Source: JAVBNW01 sp031551255
Lineage (GTDB): Bacteria > Bacillota > Clostridia > Christensenellales > UBA1750
Length of the DNA stretch: 10,989 bases
Assembly: GCA_031551255.1 (NCBI GenBank)
Contig: JAVBNW010000077.1
Coordinates: 1 to 10,989, forward strand
Reading direction: 5' to 3'
Of this stretch, positions 1-7,300 are shown one piece after another. The notes below the pieces were generated by a model. It did not search any database. It saw nothing but the letters and a program-made list of their open reading frames with translations, and had not been told where the DNA came from. Every line of letters starts with the position of its first letter. The stretch's first letter is position 1. A program made the position numbers and the translations under genes.

Positions 1-112
1 CTTATTTTTTCTCATGTGTGCTCGCTGTTTGTCGGGTTGTGGGTGCTGGTGGCGCGGGCCGGCCCCGCGGCTGCCGGCCCCCGCCCCCCCCACTTCTGGT
101 TTTTTGACAGCC

Positions 113-1258
113 TTACCGGCCGAGCGCGGCTTTGAGTCGCACAAGGGCTTCCTCGACATAACTGCGCGGGCACGCGAGATTGAAGCGGACAAACCCATCC
201 CCGCCCGCGCCGTAAATCCTGCCGTCGTTCGCCCACAGCCGGCATCGGTCCGCAAGAAAGGCCTCCAGCTCGTCCGCATTCATGCCGAGGCCGCGCATAT
301 CGGCCCACAAAAGATAGGTTCCTTCCGGCCTGGCGGCCTTGATTTCCGGCAGATACCGCCCGATAAAATCTATAAAACAATCGATATTGCCCTTCACATA
401 CTCGGTCATCTGCGCGCGATAATCCTCGCCATGCCGGTAGGCTGCCTCCAGAGCGGGATACGCGAGCACGTTCAGCCCGCCGTGCAGCTGTGCGGCGGCG
501 TACTTTTTGCGCAGCGTTTCGTCGGGGATGATCGCCACCGAAGCCTCGAGTCCTGCCATGTTAAACGTCTTGCTCGGCGCCATGAAGGTGATCGTCCTCC
601 GGGCGATCTCATCGCTCAGAGCCGCCAAGACGATGTGACGGTTCGGCTTAAATACGATATCGCAGTGGATCTCGTCGGAGAGGATCACCGCATCGCGCTC
701 AAGGCATATTCGGGCAACCCGCATGAGCTCCTCGCGCTCCCAAACTCTGCCGGTAGGGTTGTGCGGGCTGCAAAACAAGAGAGCCTTCGCGCGCGGCGTC
801 AAGGCCGCGTCAAGGCCGTCTACATCGAGCCTGAATTTTTCGCCGTCAAACAGCAGCGGGTTGCTCGTCACCTCGCGGCCGTTGCGGCGAATCGTACCGA
901 AAAACGGCGTGTAGGCGGGCTCCTGGATCACCACCGCATCGCCCGGCTCGGTCACGGCGCGGATGGCCGTATCAAAACCCGACACGACGCCCCGGCAAAA
1001 GGTTATCCACTCCCTTTGAATCTTCCAGCCGTGATCCCTGAGCATCTTTTGCTCGATCGCCTCCAGGCAGCTTTCCGGAACCGACGGATAGCCCAAAACC
1101 GGATGCCCAAGCCGCTCGGCAACCGCGGCAAGCACCTCGTCGGGGCATGGAAAATCCATATCCGCAATCCACATCGGAATCACGCCGTCCGGAGCGCCAT
1201 CCCACTTTACGCAAGCCGTCCCCCGCCTTTGAATCGGCATGTCGAAATCGTAGCGCAT
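113..1258 (-). CDS. MalY/PatB-type PLP-dependent C-S beta-lyase / aminotransferase
   Basis: A 381-residue fold-type I PLP enzyme of the MalY/PatB family. These cytosolic enzymes cleave cystathionine or cysteine-like C-S bonds to pyruvate, ammonia and a thiol; some members also moonlight as regulators. Visible marks are the family N-terminal PMWIADMDF (28-36), EPAYTPF (113-119), SPHNPTG with the PLP-contacting Asn (164-170), SDEIH with the Asp for the PLP nitrogen (194-198), SKTFN with the Schiff-base Lys230, and the carboxylate-binding Arg in RFNLACPR (358-365). The length is full for the family. The ATG start is fixed by AGGAGG seven bases upstream. It is transcribed alone, divergently from argS. 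The substrate (cystathionine, cysteine or another amino acid) cannot be read from sequence, so no gene symbol is given. Confidence 0.93.
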   Translation of the reverse strand: MRYDFDMPIQRRGTACVKWDGAPDGVIPMWIADMDFPCPDEVLAAVAERLGHPVLGYPSVPESCLEAIEQKMLRDHGWKIQREWITFCRGVVSGFDTAIRAVTEPGDAVVIQEPAYTPFFGTIRRNGREVTSNPLLFDGEKFRLDVDGLDAALTPRAKALLFCSPHNPTGRVWEREELMRVARICLERDAVILSDEIHCDIVFKPNRHIVLAALSDEIARRTITFMAPSKTFNMAGLEASVAIIPDETLRKKYAAAQLHGGLNVLAYPALEAAYRHGEDYRAQMTEYVKGNIDCFIDFIGRYLPEIKAARPEGTYLLWADMRGLGMNADELEAFLADRCRLWANDGRIYGAGGDGFVRFNLACPRSYVEEALVRLKAALGR

Positions 1259-1294
1259 AGCCCGCCCTCCTCATATCTTTTGCCTGTCCATGCC

Positions 1295-1303
1295 AGTATA
1301 TCA
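1295..1303 (-). promoter_or_regulatory. Extended -10 promoter of the C-S lyase gene
   Basis: On the minus strand there is a TATACT -10 box (1295-1300) preceded by TG plus one base, an extended -10. The matching -35 position (about 1318-1323) is GC-rich and poor, so the promoter would depend on the extended -10. Transcription would start near 1288, giving a leader of about 30 bases that includes the AGGAGG site. Confidence 0.5.
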
Positions 1304-1314
1304 CACGTACGCGC

Positions 1315-1343
1315 TTGCCGCCCCTCCCCCGTTTTGCTATAAT
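1315..1343 (+). promoter_or_regulatory. SigA-type promoter of argS
   Basis: TTGCCG (1315-1320), a 17-base spacer and a consensus TATAAT (1338-1343) preceded by TGC, so it also has an extended -10. Transcription would start near 1350, only about 24 bases before the argS ATG. That leaves no room for a T-box leader, the usual tRNA-sensing control of synthetase genes in Bacillota. Confidence 0.82.
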
Positions 1344-1373
1344 GCTTCGATACAGCGAAAAGAGGCGATATCT

Positions 1374-3077
1374 ATGGATTACAAAGCCGCCGTAGCACAG
1401 TGCGTCAACAAGAGGATCGGCGAGGCGTTTTCCGCAGACGCGGGAAACTTCCCCGAAACGGTAGAAATTCCGCCCGACCCGAATATGGGCGATTTTGCGG
1501 TGCCCTGTTTTCCGCTGAGCAAGCTTTTGCGCATGGCCCCCCAGGCGATTGCGGCAAAGCTCGCCGACAGCCTTGCAGCGCCCGAGGGCTTCACGCGGGT
1601 GGAAAGCGCCGGGGGGTACCTTAACTTCTTCCTCGACCGCACGCGCTATGCCCAGGACATCGTAACTAAAGTGAATGCCCAGGGCGAAAATTATGCCGGA
1701 GGCAACGAGGGCGAGGGCAAGGTGGTGGTGATCGACTATTCCTCGATCAACATCGCCAAGCGCTTTCACATAGGCCACCTGTCCTCCACGATGATCGGCC
1801 ATTCGCTCAGGCGCATCTACGAGCACCTGGGCTACCGCTGCATAGGGGTTAACCACCTGGGCGACTGGGGCACGCAGTTTGGCAAGATGGTGGCCGCCTA
1901 CAAGCGCTGGGGGAATCGCGAACAAGTGGAAAAGGGCGGCGTGGATGCGCTAACTGAGCTATACGTGCGCTTTAACCAGGAGGCCGAGCACGACCCCGCG
2001 CTGGAGAACGAGGGCCGCGCGTGTTTCAAGGCGATCGAGGACGGCGACGAGGAAGCTCTGGCAATTTTTAATTGGTTTAAGGATCTTACGCTCAAGGACG
2101 CACAGCGGGTTTACGACCTTTTGGGGGTTACGTTCGATTCGTACGCGGGCGAGAGCTTTTATAACGACAAGATGGACCGCGTGGTGGACGAGCTGCGCGA
2201 AAAGAATTTGCTGGTAGAATCCGACGGCGCGTATATGGTAGATTTGGAGGCCGAGGGCATGCCTCCGTGCCTGATTCTAAAAAAAGACGGCGCGACGCTG
2301 TACTCCACCCGCGATATCGCCGCCGCGCTGTATCGCAAGGATACATACGACTTTTACAAATGCCTGTACGTCGTCGCCTATCAGCAAGACCTGCACTTTA
2401 AGCAGTGGTTCAAAGTCGTCGAAAAAATGGGCTACCCGTGGGCGGGTGATCTTGTGCACGTTCCGTTCGGCATGGTTTCGTTCGAGGGGCAGGCGCTCGC
2501 GACGCGCAAGGGGCACGTGGTGTATCTGGACGATCTTCTGAACCAGGCCGTCGCCAAAGCCCGCGCAACCATCGAGGAAAAATCCCCCGATCTCCCCAAC
2601 AAAGACGAGGTTGCGCGTAAGATCGGCGTAGGGGCGGCGGTGTTCTTCGATCTATACAACAACCGCATCAAGGATATCGACTTCTACTTCGAGCGCGCGC
2701 TGGCGTTCGAGGGGGAAACGGCGCCCTATGTACAGTATAGCCGCGCGCGCTGCTGCTCGGTGCTCGCCAAGGTAAAGGATACGAAAACGCCGCCCGACTG
2801 GAGCGCGCTCGCCAACGAGGAGGCGCAGGCCGTCGTGCGCGCCCTTGCCGCAATGCCCGAAGTGGTGCGCGAGGCCTGCCAGCGCAACGAGCCTTCGATG
2901 ATCACCAGGCACGTAGTGGATATCGCCCAAACCTACAACCACTACTACTTCGAGCACCGCATCTTGACGGACGACGCCCCCGCCACCGCCGCGCGCGTTG
3001 CGCTGACACGGGCCGTCGAGATCGCCGTTAAAACATGCCTGTATCTGATCGGCGTGGAAGCGCCCGACAAAATGTAG
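1374..3077 (+). CDS. argS: Arginyl-tRNA synthetase
   Basis: Class I aminoacyl-tRNA synthetase that charges tRNA-Arg with arginine in the cytosol; 567 residues, normal for bacterial ArgRS. In order: N-terminal additional domain (about 1-90), Rossmann core with HIGH at 132-135 in the block NIAKRFHIGHLSST, NHLGDWGTQFGK (160-171), the degenerate KMSKS-equivalent ATRKG (376-380), then a helical anticodon-binding domain (about 445-567) ending in the family-typical EAPDKM. The ATG at 1374 is chosen over an in-frame ATG at 1290 because the promoter -10 lies at 1338-1343 and AGAGG sits eight bases before 1374; the extra 28 residues would precede the transcript. The signature carries Ile and Arg where many ArgRS have Pro (SSPNIAKP), pointing to a divergent ArgRS subgroup. 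Single-gene unit ending at the terminator at 3228-3258. Confidence 0.97.
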   Translation: MDYKAAVAQCVNKRIGEAFSADAGNFPETVEIPPDPNMGDFAVPCFPLSKLLRMAPQAIAAKLADSLAAPEGFTRVESAGGYLNFFLDRTRYAQDIVTKVNAQGENYAGGNEGEGKVVVIDYSSINIAKRFHIGHLSSTMIGHSLRRIYEHLGYRCIGVNHLGDWGTQFGKMVAAYKRWGNREQVEKGGVDALTELYVRFNQEAEHDPALENEGRACFKAIEDGDEEALAIFNWFKDLTLKDAQRVYDLLGVTFDSYAGESFYNDKMDRVVDELREKNLLVESDGAYMVDLEAEGMPPCLILKKDGATLYSTRDIAAALYRKDTYDFYKCLYVVAYQQDLHFKQWFKVVEKMGYPWAGDLVHVPFGMVSFEGQALATRKGHVVYLDDLLNQAVAKARATIEEKSPDLPNKDEVARKIGVGAAVFFDLYNNRIKDIDFYFERALAFEGETAPYVQYSRARCCSVLAKVKDTKTPPDWSALANEEAQAVVRALAAMPEVVREACQRNEPSMITRHVVDIAQTYNHYYFEHRILTDDAPATAARVALTRAVEIAVKTCLYLIGVEAPDKM

Positions 3078-3139
3078 GAATTGTTGTAAAGATGGAAATT
3101 CGCGATGAAGACGTTGACTGTCGACGCAAGCCCGCTTAA

Positions 3140-3187
3140 GGCCGGCAACACCAGCTGCGTTCTGAACGAAAAATCGCACGACCGGCC
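3140..3187 (+). other. Structured segment in the argS 3' untranslated region
   Basis: Between the argS stop and its terminator the transcript can pair GGCCGG (3140-3145) with CCGGCC (3182-3187), enclosing a second short stem TGCG/CGCA (3156-3159 with 3175-3178). No gene is convincing here. It may be an incidental hairpin or part of a 3' UTR-derived small RNA. Confidence 0.35.
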
Positions 3188-3227
3188 GATATATTCCTGC
3201 GGAGTAGGCAGCCCCTTCCAACCGATA

Positions 3228-3258
3228 GGCCGCCGCGAACATTCGCGGCGGCCTTTTT
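3228..3258 (+). terminator. Intrinsic terminator of argS
   Basis: A perfect 12-bp stem (GGCCGCCGCGAA at 3228-3239 with TTCGCGGCGGCC at 3242-3253) is followed by five T at 3254-3258. It faces argS. The convergent kinase gene ends inside the T tract. Read from the minus strand the hairpin has no good T tract, so it is at best a weak terminator for the kinase. Confidence 0.93.
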
Positions 3259-3823
3259 ATCTACAATGGAACTTCTTGATCTCCCGAACCAACGGCTCGT
3301 AGTCGACCTTGCTAAAGTCGGTCGTATCCACCACGATCCTTTTCCCAATGCAAAAATGCCGAAGCGGCTCCGTGGCGCTTGCAAAGCGCTCATAATCCGC
3401 AAAGAACCCCTGGGAGACAAGCCCCGGGTGCCTTTGGGGCAATTCATCCCGCTCGATGAAGCGCCTGTGCAGCACCTTCATATCCGCGTCGAAGAGCACG
3501 GTCAGCGCGTCGTAGGCATAGGTCTGAATGAACGGCAACAACACATCCTGGGCCGCCGCGGCAAAGTTGCTCTCCAAAATGAAGGATGTACCTGCGCGCA
3601 TCAGCTCTTGGGCAAAGAAGAACAGCAAATCGTATGCCGCCGCCCCATACAGCCGACTGTTCTCGCGCACGGCGGTATCGTAGCGAAATCTATCCCACAA
3701 CTTTTCCTTGATGTCGTCCTTGCATAGCAATACAAGCCCTAATTCGCGCGACAGATGCCTCGCAAAGCGGGTCTTGCCCGCCGCGGGTATCCCGGCCACG
3801 AGAATGACGCAGCGCCTGTCCAC
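3257..3823 (-). CDS. P-loop kinase / AAA-family ATPase (AAA_33, zeta-toxin-like)
   Basis: A small predicted P-loop NTPase, 188 residues from the chosen start. The Walker A motif GIPAAGKT is at 11-18 after a short beta strand. KDD (35-37), ESNF (84-87), an Arg-rich RRFIERD lid-like segment (120-126) and VDTTDF (165-170) match the small-kinase group that includes AAA_33 and zeta-like proteins, which phosphorylate small molecules or nucleotides. The substrate is unknown. The longer reading frame begins with a GTG at 3856 inside the inverted end of a repeat element. The GTG at 3823 is preferred because GAGG (3832-3835) lies eight bases upstream and the protein still has its full Walker A strand. 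The repeat element begins only about 25 bases upstream, so the original promoter may have been displaced. No antitoxin partner is adjacent, so a toxin role is not supported. Confidence 0.8.
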   Translation of the reverse strand: MDRRCVILVAGIPAAGKTRFARHLSRELGLVLLCKDDIKEKLWDRFRYDTAVRENSRLYGAAAYDLLFFFAQELMRAGTSFILESNFAAAAQDVLLPFIQTYAYDALTVLFDADMKVLHRRFIERDELPQRHPGLVSQGFFADYERFASATEPLRHFCIGKRIVVDTTDFSKVDYEPLVREIKKFHCR

Positions 3824-3845
3824 AAAAACCGCCTCACTTGCGCGA

Positions 3846-3874
3846 TTTATAGTCACCGAGCTTCAAAATGGAAG
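3846..3874 (-). promoter_or_regulatory. Possible promoter formed at the repeat-element end
   Basis: On the minus strand the outer end of the repeat plus flanking T reads TATAAA (3846-3851, 5 of 6 to the -10 consensus). A weak CTTCCA (3869-3874, 3 of 6) lies 17 bases upstream. A start near 3839 would give a 16-base leader holding the GAGG site of the kinase gene. The spacing fits, but the -35 match is poor. Confidence 0.35.
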
Positions 3875-3923
3875 CGAGATGAGCGAGAATGTCTTTCGCG
3901 CCACAAGACGGCGCTTACCGTTC

Positions 3924-3965
3924 GTACGAGTTCTTAATTCGCTTCGCCCGCGAATCACCTCGTAC
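3924..3965. repeat. Imperfect inverted repeat inside the split element
   Basis: GTACGAG (3924-3930) pairs with CTCGTAC (3959-3965), and inside it ATTCGC pairs with GCGAAT. It has no counterpart in copy C, so it belongs to the extra DNA between the halves of copy A. It may be the remnant of a further insertion. Confidence 0.5.
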
Positions 3966-3987
3966 TCACGGGCCTTGCGCCTCGTTC

Positions 3988-4149
3988 TATAGTCGGCCAA
4001 TTTCAAAACGGGGCAGCGAGCGAGAGATTTTTTCACAGGGCAAGGAGGCGTAAGGAAGCGTAGCCGGCAGCTACGCTGACTGGAGCTCGACGCCGCCTTG
4101 CGGGAAAAGATCCGCTCGATTACTCCGCTTTTGGGGTTGGCCGACTATA
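3988..4149 (+). mobile_element. MITE-like palindromic repeat, copy B, nested in copy A
   Basis: 162 bases with inverted ends: TATAGTCGGCCAA at the left, and the right end reads TTGGCCGACTATA, a perfect 13-bp inverted repeat. Imperfect pairing continues inward for roughly 50 bases (AAAACGGGG against AAAAGCGG, GAGCGA against GAGCGG). Farther in, GCAAGGAGGCG faces CGCCGCCTTGC, and the centre is the hairpin GCGTAGC-cggca-GCTACGC (4058-4076). The whole element can therefore fold on itself. It encodes no transposase. It lies between the two halves of copy A, so it inserted later or belongs to a composite element. Confidence 0.82.
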
Positions 4150-4166
4150 TGCGTGCACAGCACGCA
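4150..4166. repeat. Short hairpin beside copy B
   Basis: TGCGTGC and GCACGCA flank a 3-base loop, directly after the right end of copy B. Absent from copy C. Confidence 0.45.
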
Positions 4167-4312
4167 CTCGGCTCCGGTCACAGGCGTGCCGGGCGCATTC
4201 CGCTTCGGCGGGGGCATGCATGCCCCGCGAAGGTGCGTAGCGCCGTACCGCTCAGATGCTCTCACTTTGGGGTTGGATGGGCATAATGGCTCATTATACC
4301 ATCCTATACACA

Positions 4313-4345
4313 CAAAAACAAAGCCGCCGCGCTTTCGCGCGGCGG
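4313..4345 (-). terminator. Intrinsic terminator of the SpoIID/SH3 gene
   Basis: A 9-bp GC stem (CCGCCGCGC at 4324-4332 with GCGCGGCGG at 4337-4345) and a 4-base loop, followed on the minus strand by a T-rich tract (4313-4322). It lies about 40 bases past the stop codon of the gene. Confidence 0.9.
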
Positions 4346-4382
4346 TTCGATTAGCGTTATGTCCTCGAAAGGCTAGCCAGCC

Positions 4383-7300
4383 TTAAAACTTCAGGTAGGT
4401 GTTGCTGATGTAGCCGGTTTTGCCGTTGACGCTCGCCTGCGAGAACTCGGCCCCCTTAGCTAGAATCGTGACCTTCGTCCCCGCGGAAACCACGCCCAGC
4501 GAAGTGGAAGTTTTATCGGCCTTCTGGCGAAGGTGCACGTTGCCGGTGGTGGTGGCCGTCGATGTGGATGCGGCGCCTCCGCTCGAGCCGGAAGAGCCGG
4601 TGCTTAGGTACTTGGTCATCACATAGCCCTTGGCGTTGCCGGATGTGACGATCTGACTCCATTCTCCGCTCGTACCCACCACCGTTACCGTCGAGCCGTG
4701 CGCCACGGAGATGACCGCCTCGTACGTCGTACCCGGGCCGGAGCGGACGTTGAGCGTGGAGCCCGCGCCGCTGAGCTTTACCGTGGCGGTGGCGCCGCCG
4801 GACGCAGGCGTGGAGCCGCCCGTCGTACCCGCGTAAGTGCTGACGTACTGCTTCTTAATGTAGCCGCTCACGCCGTTGTAGGTAATCGCCACCCACTCGC
4901 CGTTTTCCGCGCCCACGGTGATCGCATCGCCGTGCTTGAGGTAGCCCGCCGAGGGATAGGTAGTGCCCGGGCCGGAGCGAATGTTAAGCGAAGAGCTGGT
5001 GGTTTGCAAAACGACGGTCGCCTGCGTACCGCTCGCCGTGCCGCCCGTGCCACCGGTCGAGCCGCTCAGCGAGGGAATGTTGCCCGAAAGGTCGGTTAAA
5101 AAATCTTTATGAACCCAGCCGGTATACGTGTTGCTGGCGGTAATCTTATACCAATCGCCAGAGTAGCCGTGCACGACCACCGCGACGCCGTTGCCCATCT
5201 GTGCGATGGGTTCGCCGGTGGTGGAAGGTTCCTTGCGCAGAAATACCGTGCCGCTGGAAACCTTAGTCTTGCCCGAGCCCGTACCCGTGCCGGATTGCGG
5301 CGTGGGTGTGGGGGTTGCCGTCGCGCTACTGGAATAGAACGCCGAAGGATCGTCAAACGCGCCGGGGGTTTTGCCACTGGCCGACATCGGCGTGGGCGTG
5401 GGAGTCGCCGTCATAAAGTTGCCCAGGCCGCCCGCCATCGTGCTGCCGCCCAGGGCGGGCGTATTGGTTACGAGCGGGGGCGTCGTCGTGGCGGTAAAGC
5501 CGCCGCCGGATGTATCGGCGGGAGTGGCGTCGAGGGTAATATACTTGGTCATTACATACCCTGCGGCGCCGCTCTGCAGTTGAATTGCGCTCCAATCGCC
5601 GGAGGTGGCCGTTACCGTCACCTTAGAGCCGGTCTTAACCGTGGTAACGATGCCGCTGGAGGTCGTAGGCCCGGAGCGGACGTTGAGGCTGGAGGAGGCC
5701 TGCGCAAGCACGATGGTGCCGGTTCTATAGCTCGTTGAGCCCGTGCCGGTTCCCGACGTGCCGCCGGTTCCCGTGCCGCTGTTCATCGTTGCGACGATAT
5801 AGGCCTTGGCGACATATCCCGTGGTCGTGCCGTACGCAATCGCGTAAAAGTCGCCGCTCTCGCTCAGGATCGTTACCGTTGCGCCATTGGATAGCGAACC
5901 GATCTTTGCCGCCGAGGAGCTGGCCGACGCGCGCACGTTCAGAGAGGTCGCATTCACCTTGCCGGTGCCGATGCCTGTACCCGTGCCCGTGCCCGGATCT
6001 GTATACCCGCCGGTGCCGGGTGCCACATAGCCGCCGTTGGACGGACGAACGAAATCCTTCGCGGTAAGCTGCGCGCCGACATAGTAGAAGCCCAGGATAT
6101 CCGCGTATCCCATGCCTTCCTTGGCCATTTGCTGCGCGCCGCGCTGGCTCAGGCCCACGCCGTGCCCGAAGCGCCGCGCCTCGATGGTAAAGGCGTCGCT
6201 GGACTCGGAAACGGTAAACAGCGAGAGCCTGTATGTCGGCGAAATGATGTTGATCAAATCGCTTTGCGTATTGATCGTAACCTGGCGCTGCGTGCCGGAG
6301 CCCGAGTAGCTTCCGCCCGAGCCGGAGGAACCGGAACCGGAAGAGCCGGAATCTCCTCCCCCAAGGAAGCCGCCACCGAGCGAACCGAGCAACCAGCCGC
6401 CGCCCAAGGGGCTGCCACTGCCGCCGCTGCCGCCGGAATCGCTGACGACAAGGTTAAACGTCATAGAACGGTAATAGCGGCTGGGTTCGTCGCCCGATTT
6501 TCGCGGATCGGAAAGCGTAATGCTCTGCACGCCCACGATCGAGCCGTAATACCCGCCCATGCGCGAGCGCAGCAGTTGCTCGAGCGAATAATTGCTGATG
6601 GTGCCGTTTTTGTAGACCTTGATCGTATCTACGCGGCTTTCGGGGTTGCGCAGATCATATGGGTCGTCCTTCATGACCGAATAGGGGCCGGTGGGCTTGG
6701 TGGGGAACCTGTTGGCGATGGTCTCCACCTGGCCGCCGTTGGAAGCCCCATAGTACGTAATAAAGGCGGCGCCGTTATAGGTGAGAACCATGTTCTTGGT
6801 CTCCTCTACCGCGCGCAGCACATTCGACTCGCTGGATTTGTAGCCGCGGTACACCTGATCGGCATCCGTATCGCCGATATCCCGGTCGCTGCCGCCACTT
6901 AAGCTCTTGTATACGTAGGTGCGCGCGGCGACCGCCTGCGATTTGAGCGCCTCGAGTGGGAATGCGTCGCTCATCTCCGAGCGCACGACGCCGATGACGT
7001 AATCCTCGATAAACACGTGGTTCACCACGCGCACGCCGCCGCTGTATGCGCTAAATACCATATCGCCCAAATAGCTGCGCATCACATCGCGCAAATAAAT
7101 GTAGCCCGACCCGCCGGGAACGCTCTGGTAGCCCAGGAAGGTAATGGAGCTTCCCACGCTGACGGAGCCGCTGATGCCGGCGCCTGAAAGCAACAAGCTG
7201 CCGCCGGAATTGGTGATTACATAATCGCCGCCGCTCTGCAAAGCGATATCCGAGCGGCCGGAAATCGAGTATTGGCCGTTGATTTGAAGGGAAACGGAAG

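Larger units (their letters stand above)
3848..4286 (+). mobile_element. MITE-like palindromic repeat, copy A, split by an insertion
   Basis: The left part (3848 to about 3910) matches copy C at 9587-9650, starting with TATAGTCACCGA and sharing GAGATGAGCGAGAATG. The right part (4181 to about 4286) matches copy C at 9657-9764, including CAGGCGTGCC, CTTCGGCGG and GCGCCGTACCGCTCAGATG. The two halves are separated by about 270 bases that hold copy B and two extra hairpins. The right terminus is decayed: TTGGATGGGCATAA stands where copy C has ATTCGGCGACTATAA. The centre of the right half is a perfect palindrome (4211-4226). No protein gene is seen. Confidence 0.78.

Noticed and set aside
1..112. 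Possible start of another minus-strand gene (ATG at 13-15, MRKNK) and a GC-rich inverted repeat with a run of eight C
   Set aside because: Only five codons are inside the window and no ribosome site precedes the ATG. The hairpin GCCGGC/GCCGGC lacks a T tract, so it was not called a terminator for the lyase gene.
14..1342. Long plus-strand open frame of 442 codons opposite the C-S lyase gene
   Set aside because: It is the antisense of a gene with all PLP-enzyme motifs. It has no recognisable domain and no ribosome site, and its length reflects the GC-rich codon use of the opposite strand.
3093..3302. Short plus-strand frames after argS (ATG at 3093, 15 codons; ATG at 3105, 65 codons)
   Set aside because: The ribosome sites are weak, and the longer frame runs through the argS terminator and into the antisense of the kinase gene.
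3257..3823. Zeta-toxin role for the P-loop kinase
   Set aside because: No epsilon-like antitoxin or other small partner gene is adjacent, and many small housekeeping kinases share the same motifs.
3890..3992. Shared reading frame MSENVFRATRRR in copies A and C of the repeat
   Set aside because: The shared peptide only reflects shared DNA. The frames diverge at once afterwards, are absent in copies B and D, and copy C runs on into the phosphatase leader.
4690..6000. Tandem DNA repeats as a CRISPR-like or satellite array
   Set aside because: The repeats are in frame within the coding sequence, encode SH3 domains and Gly/Thr/Pro linkers, and have no regular spacer structure.
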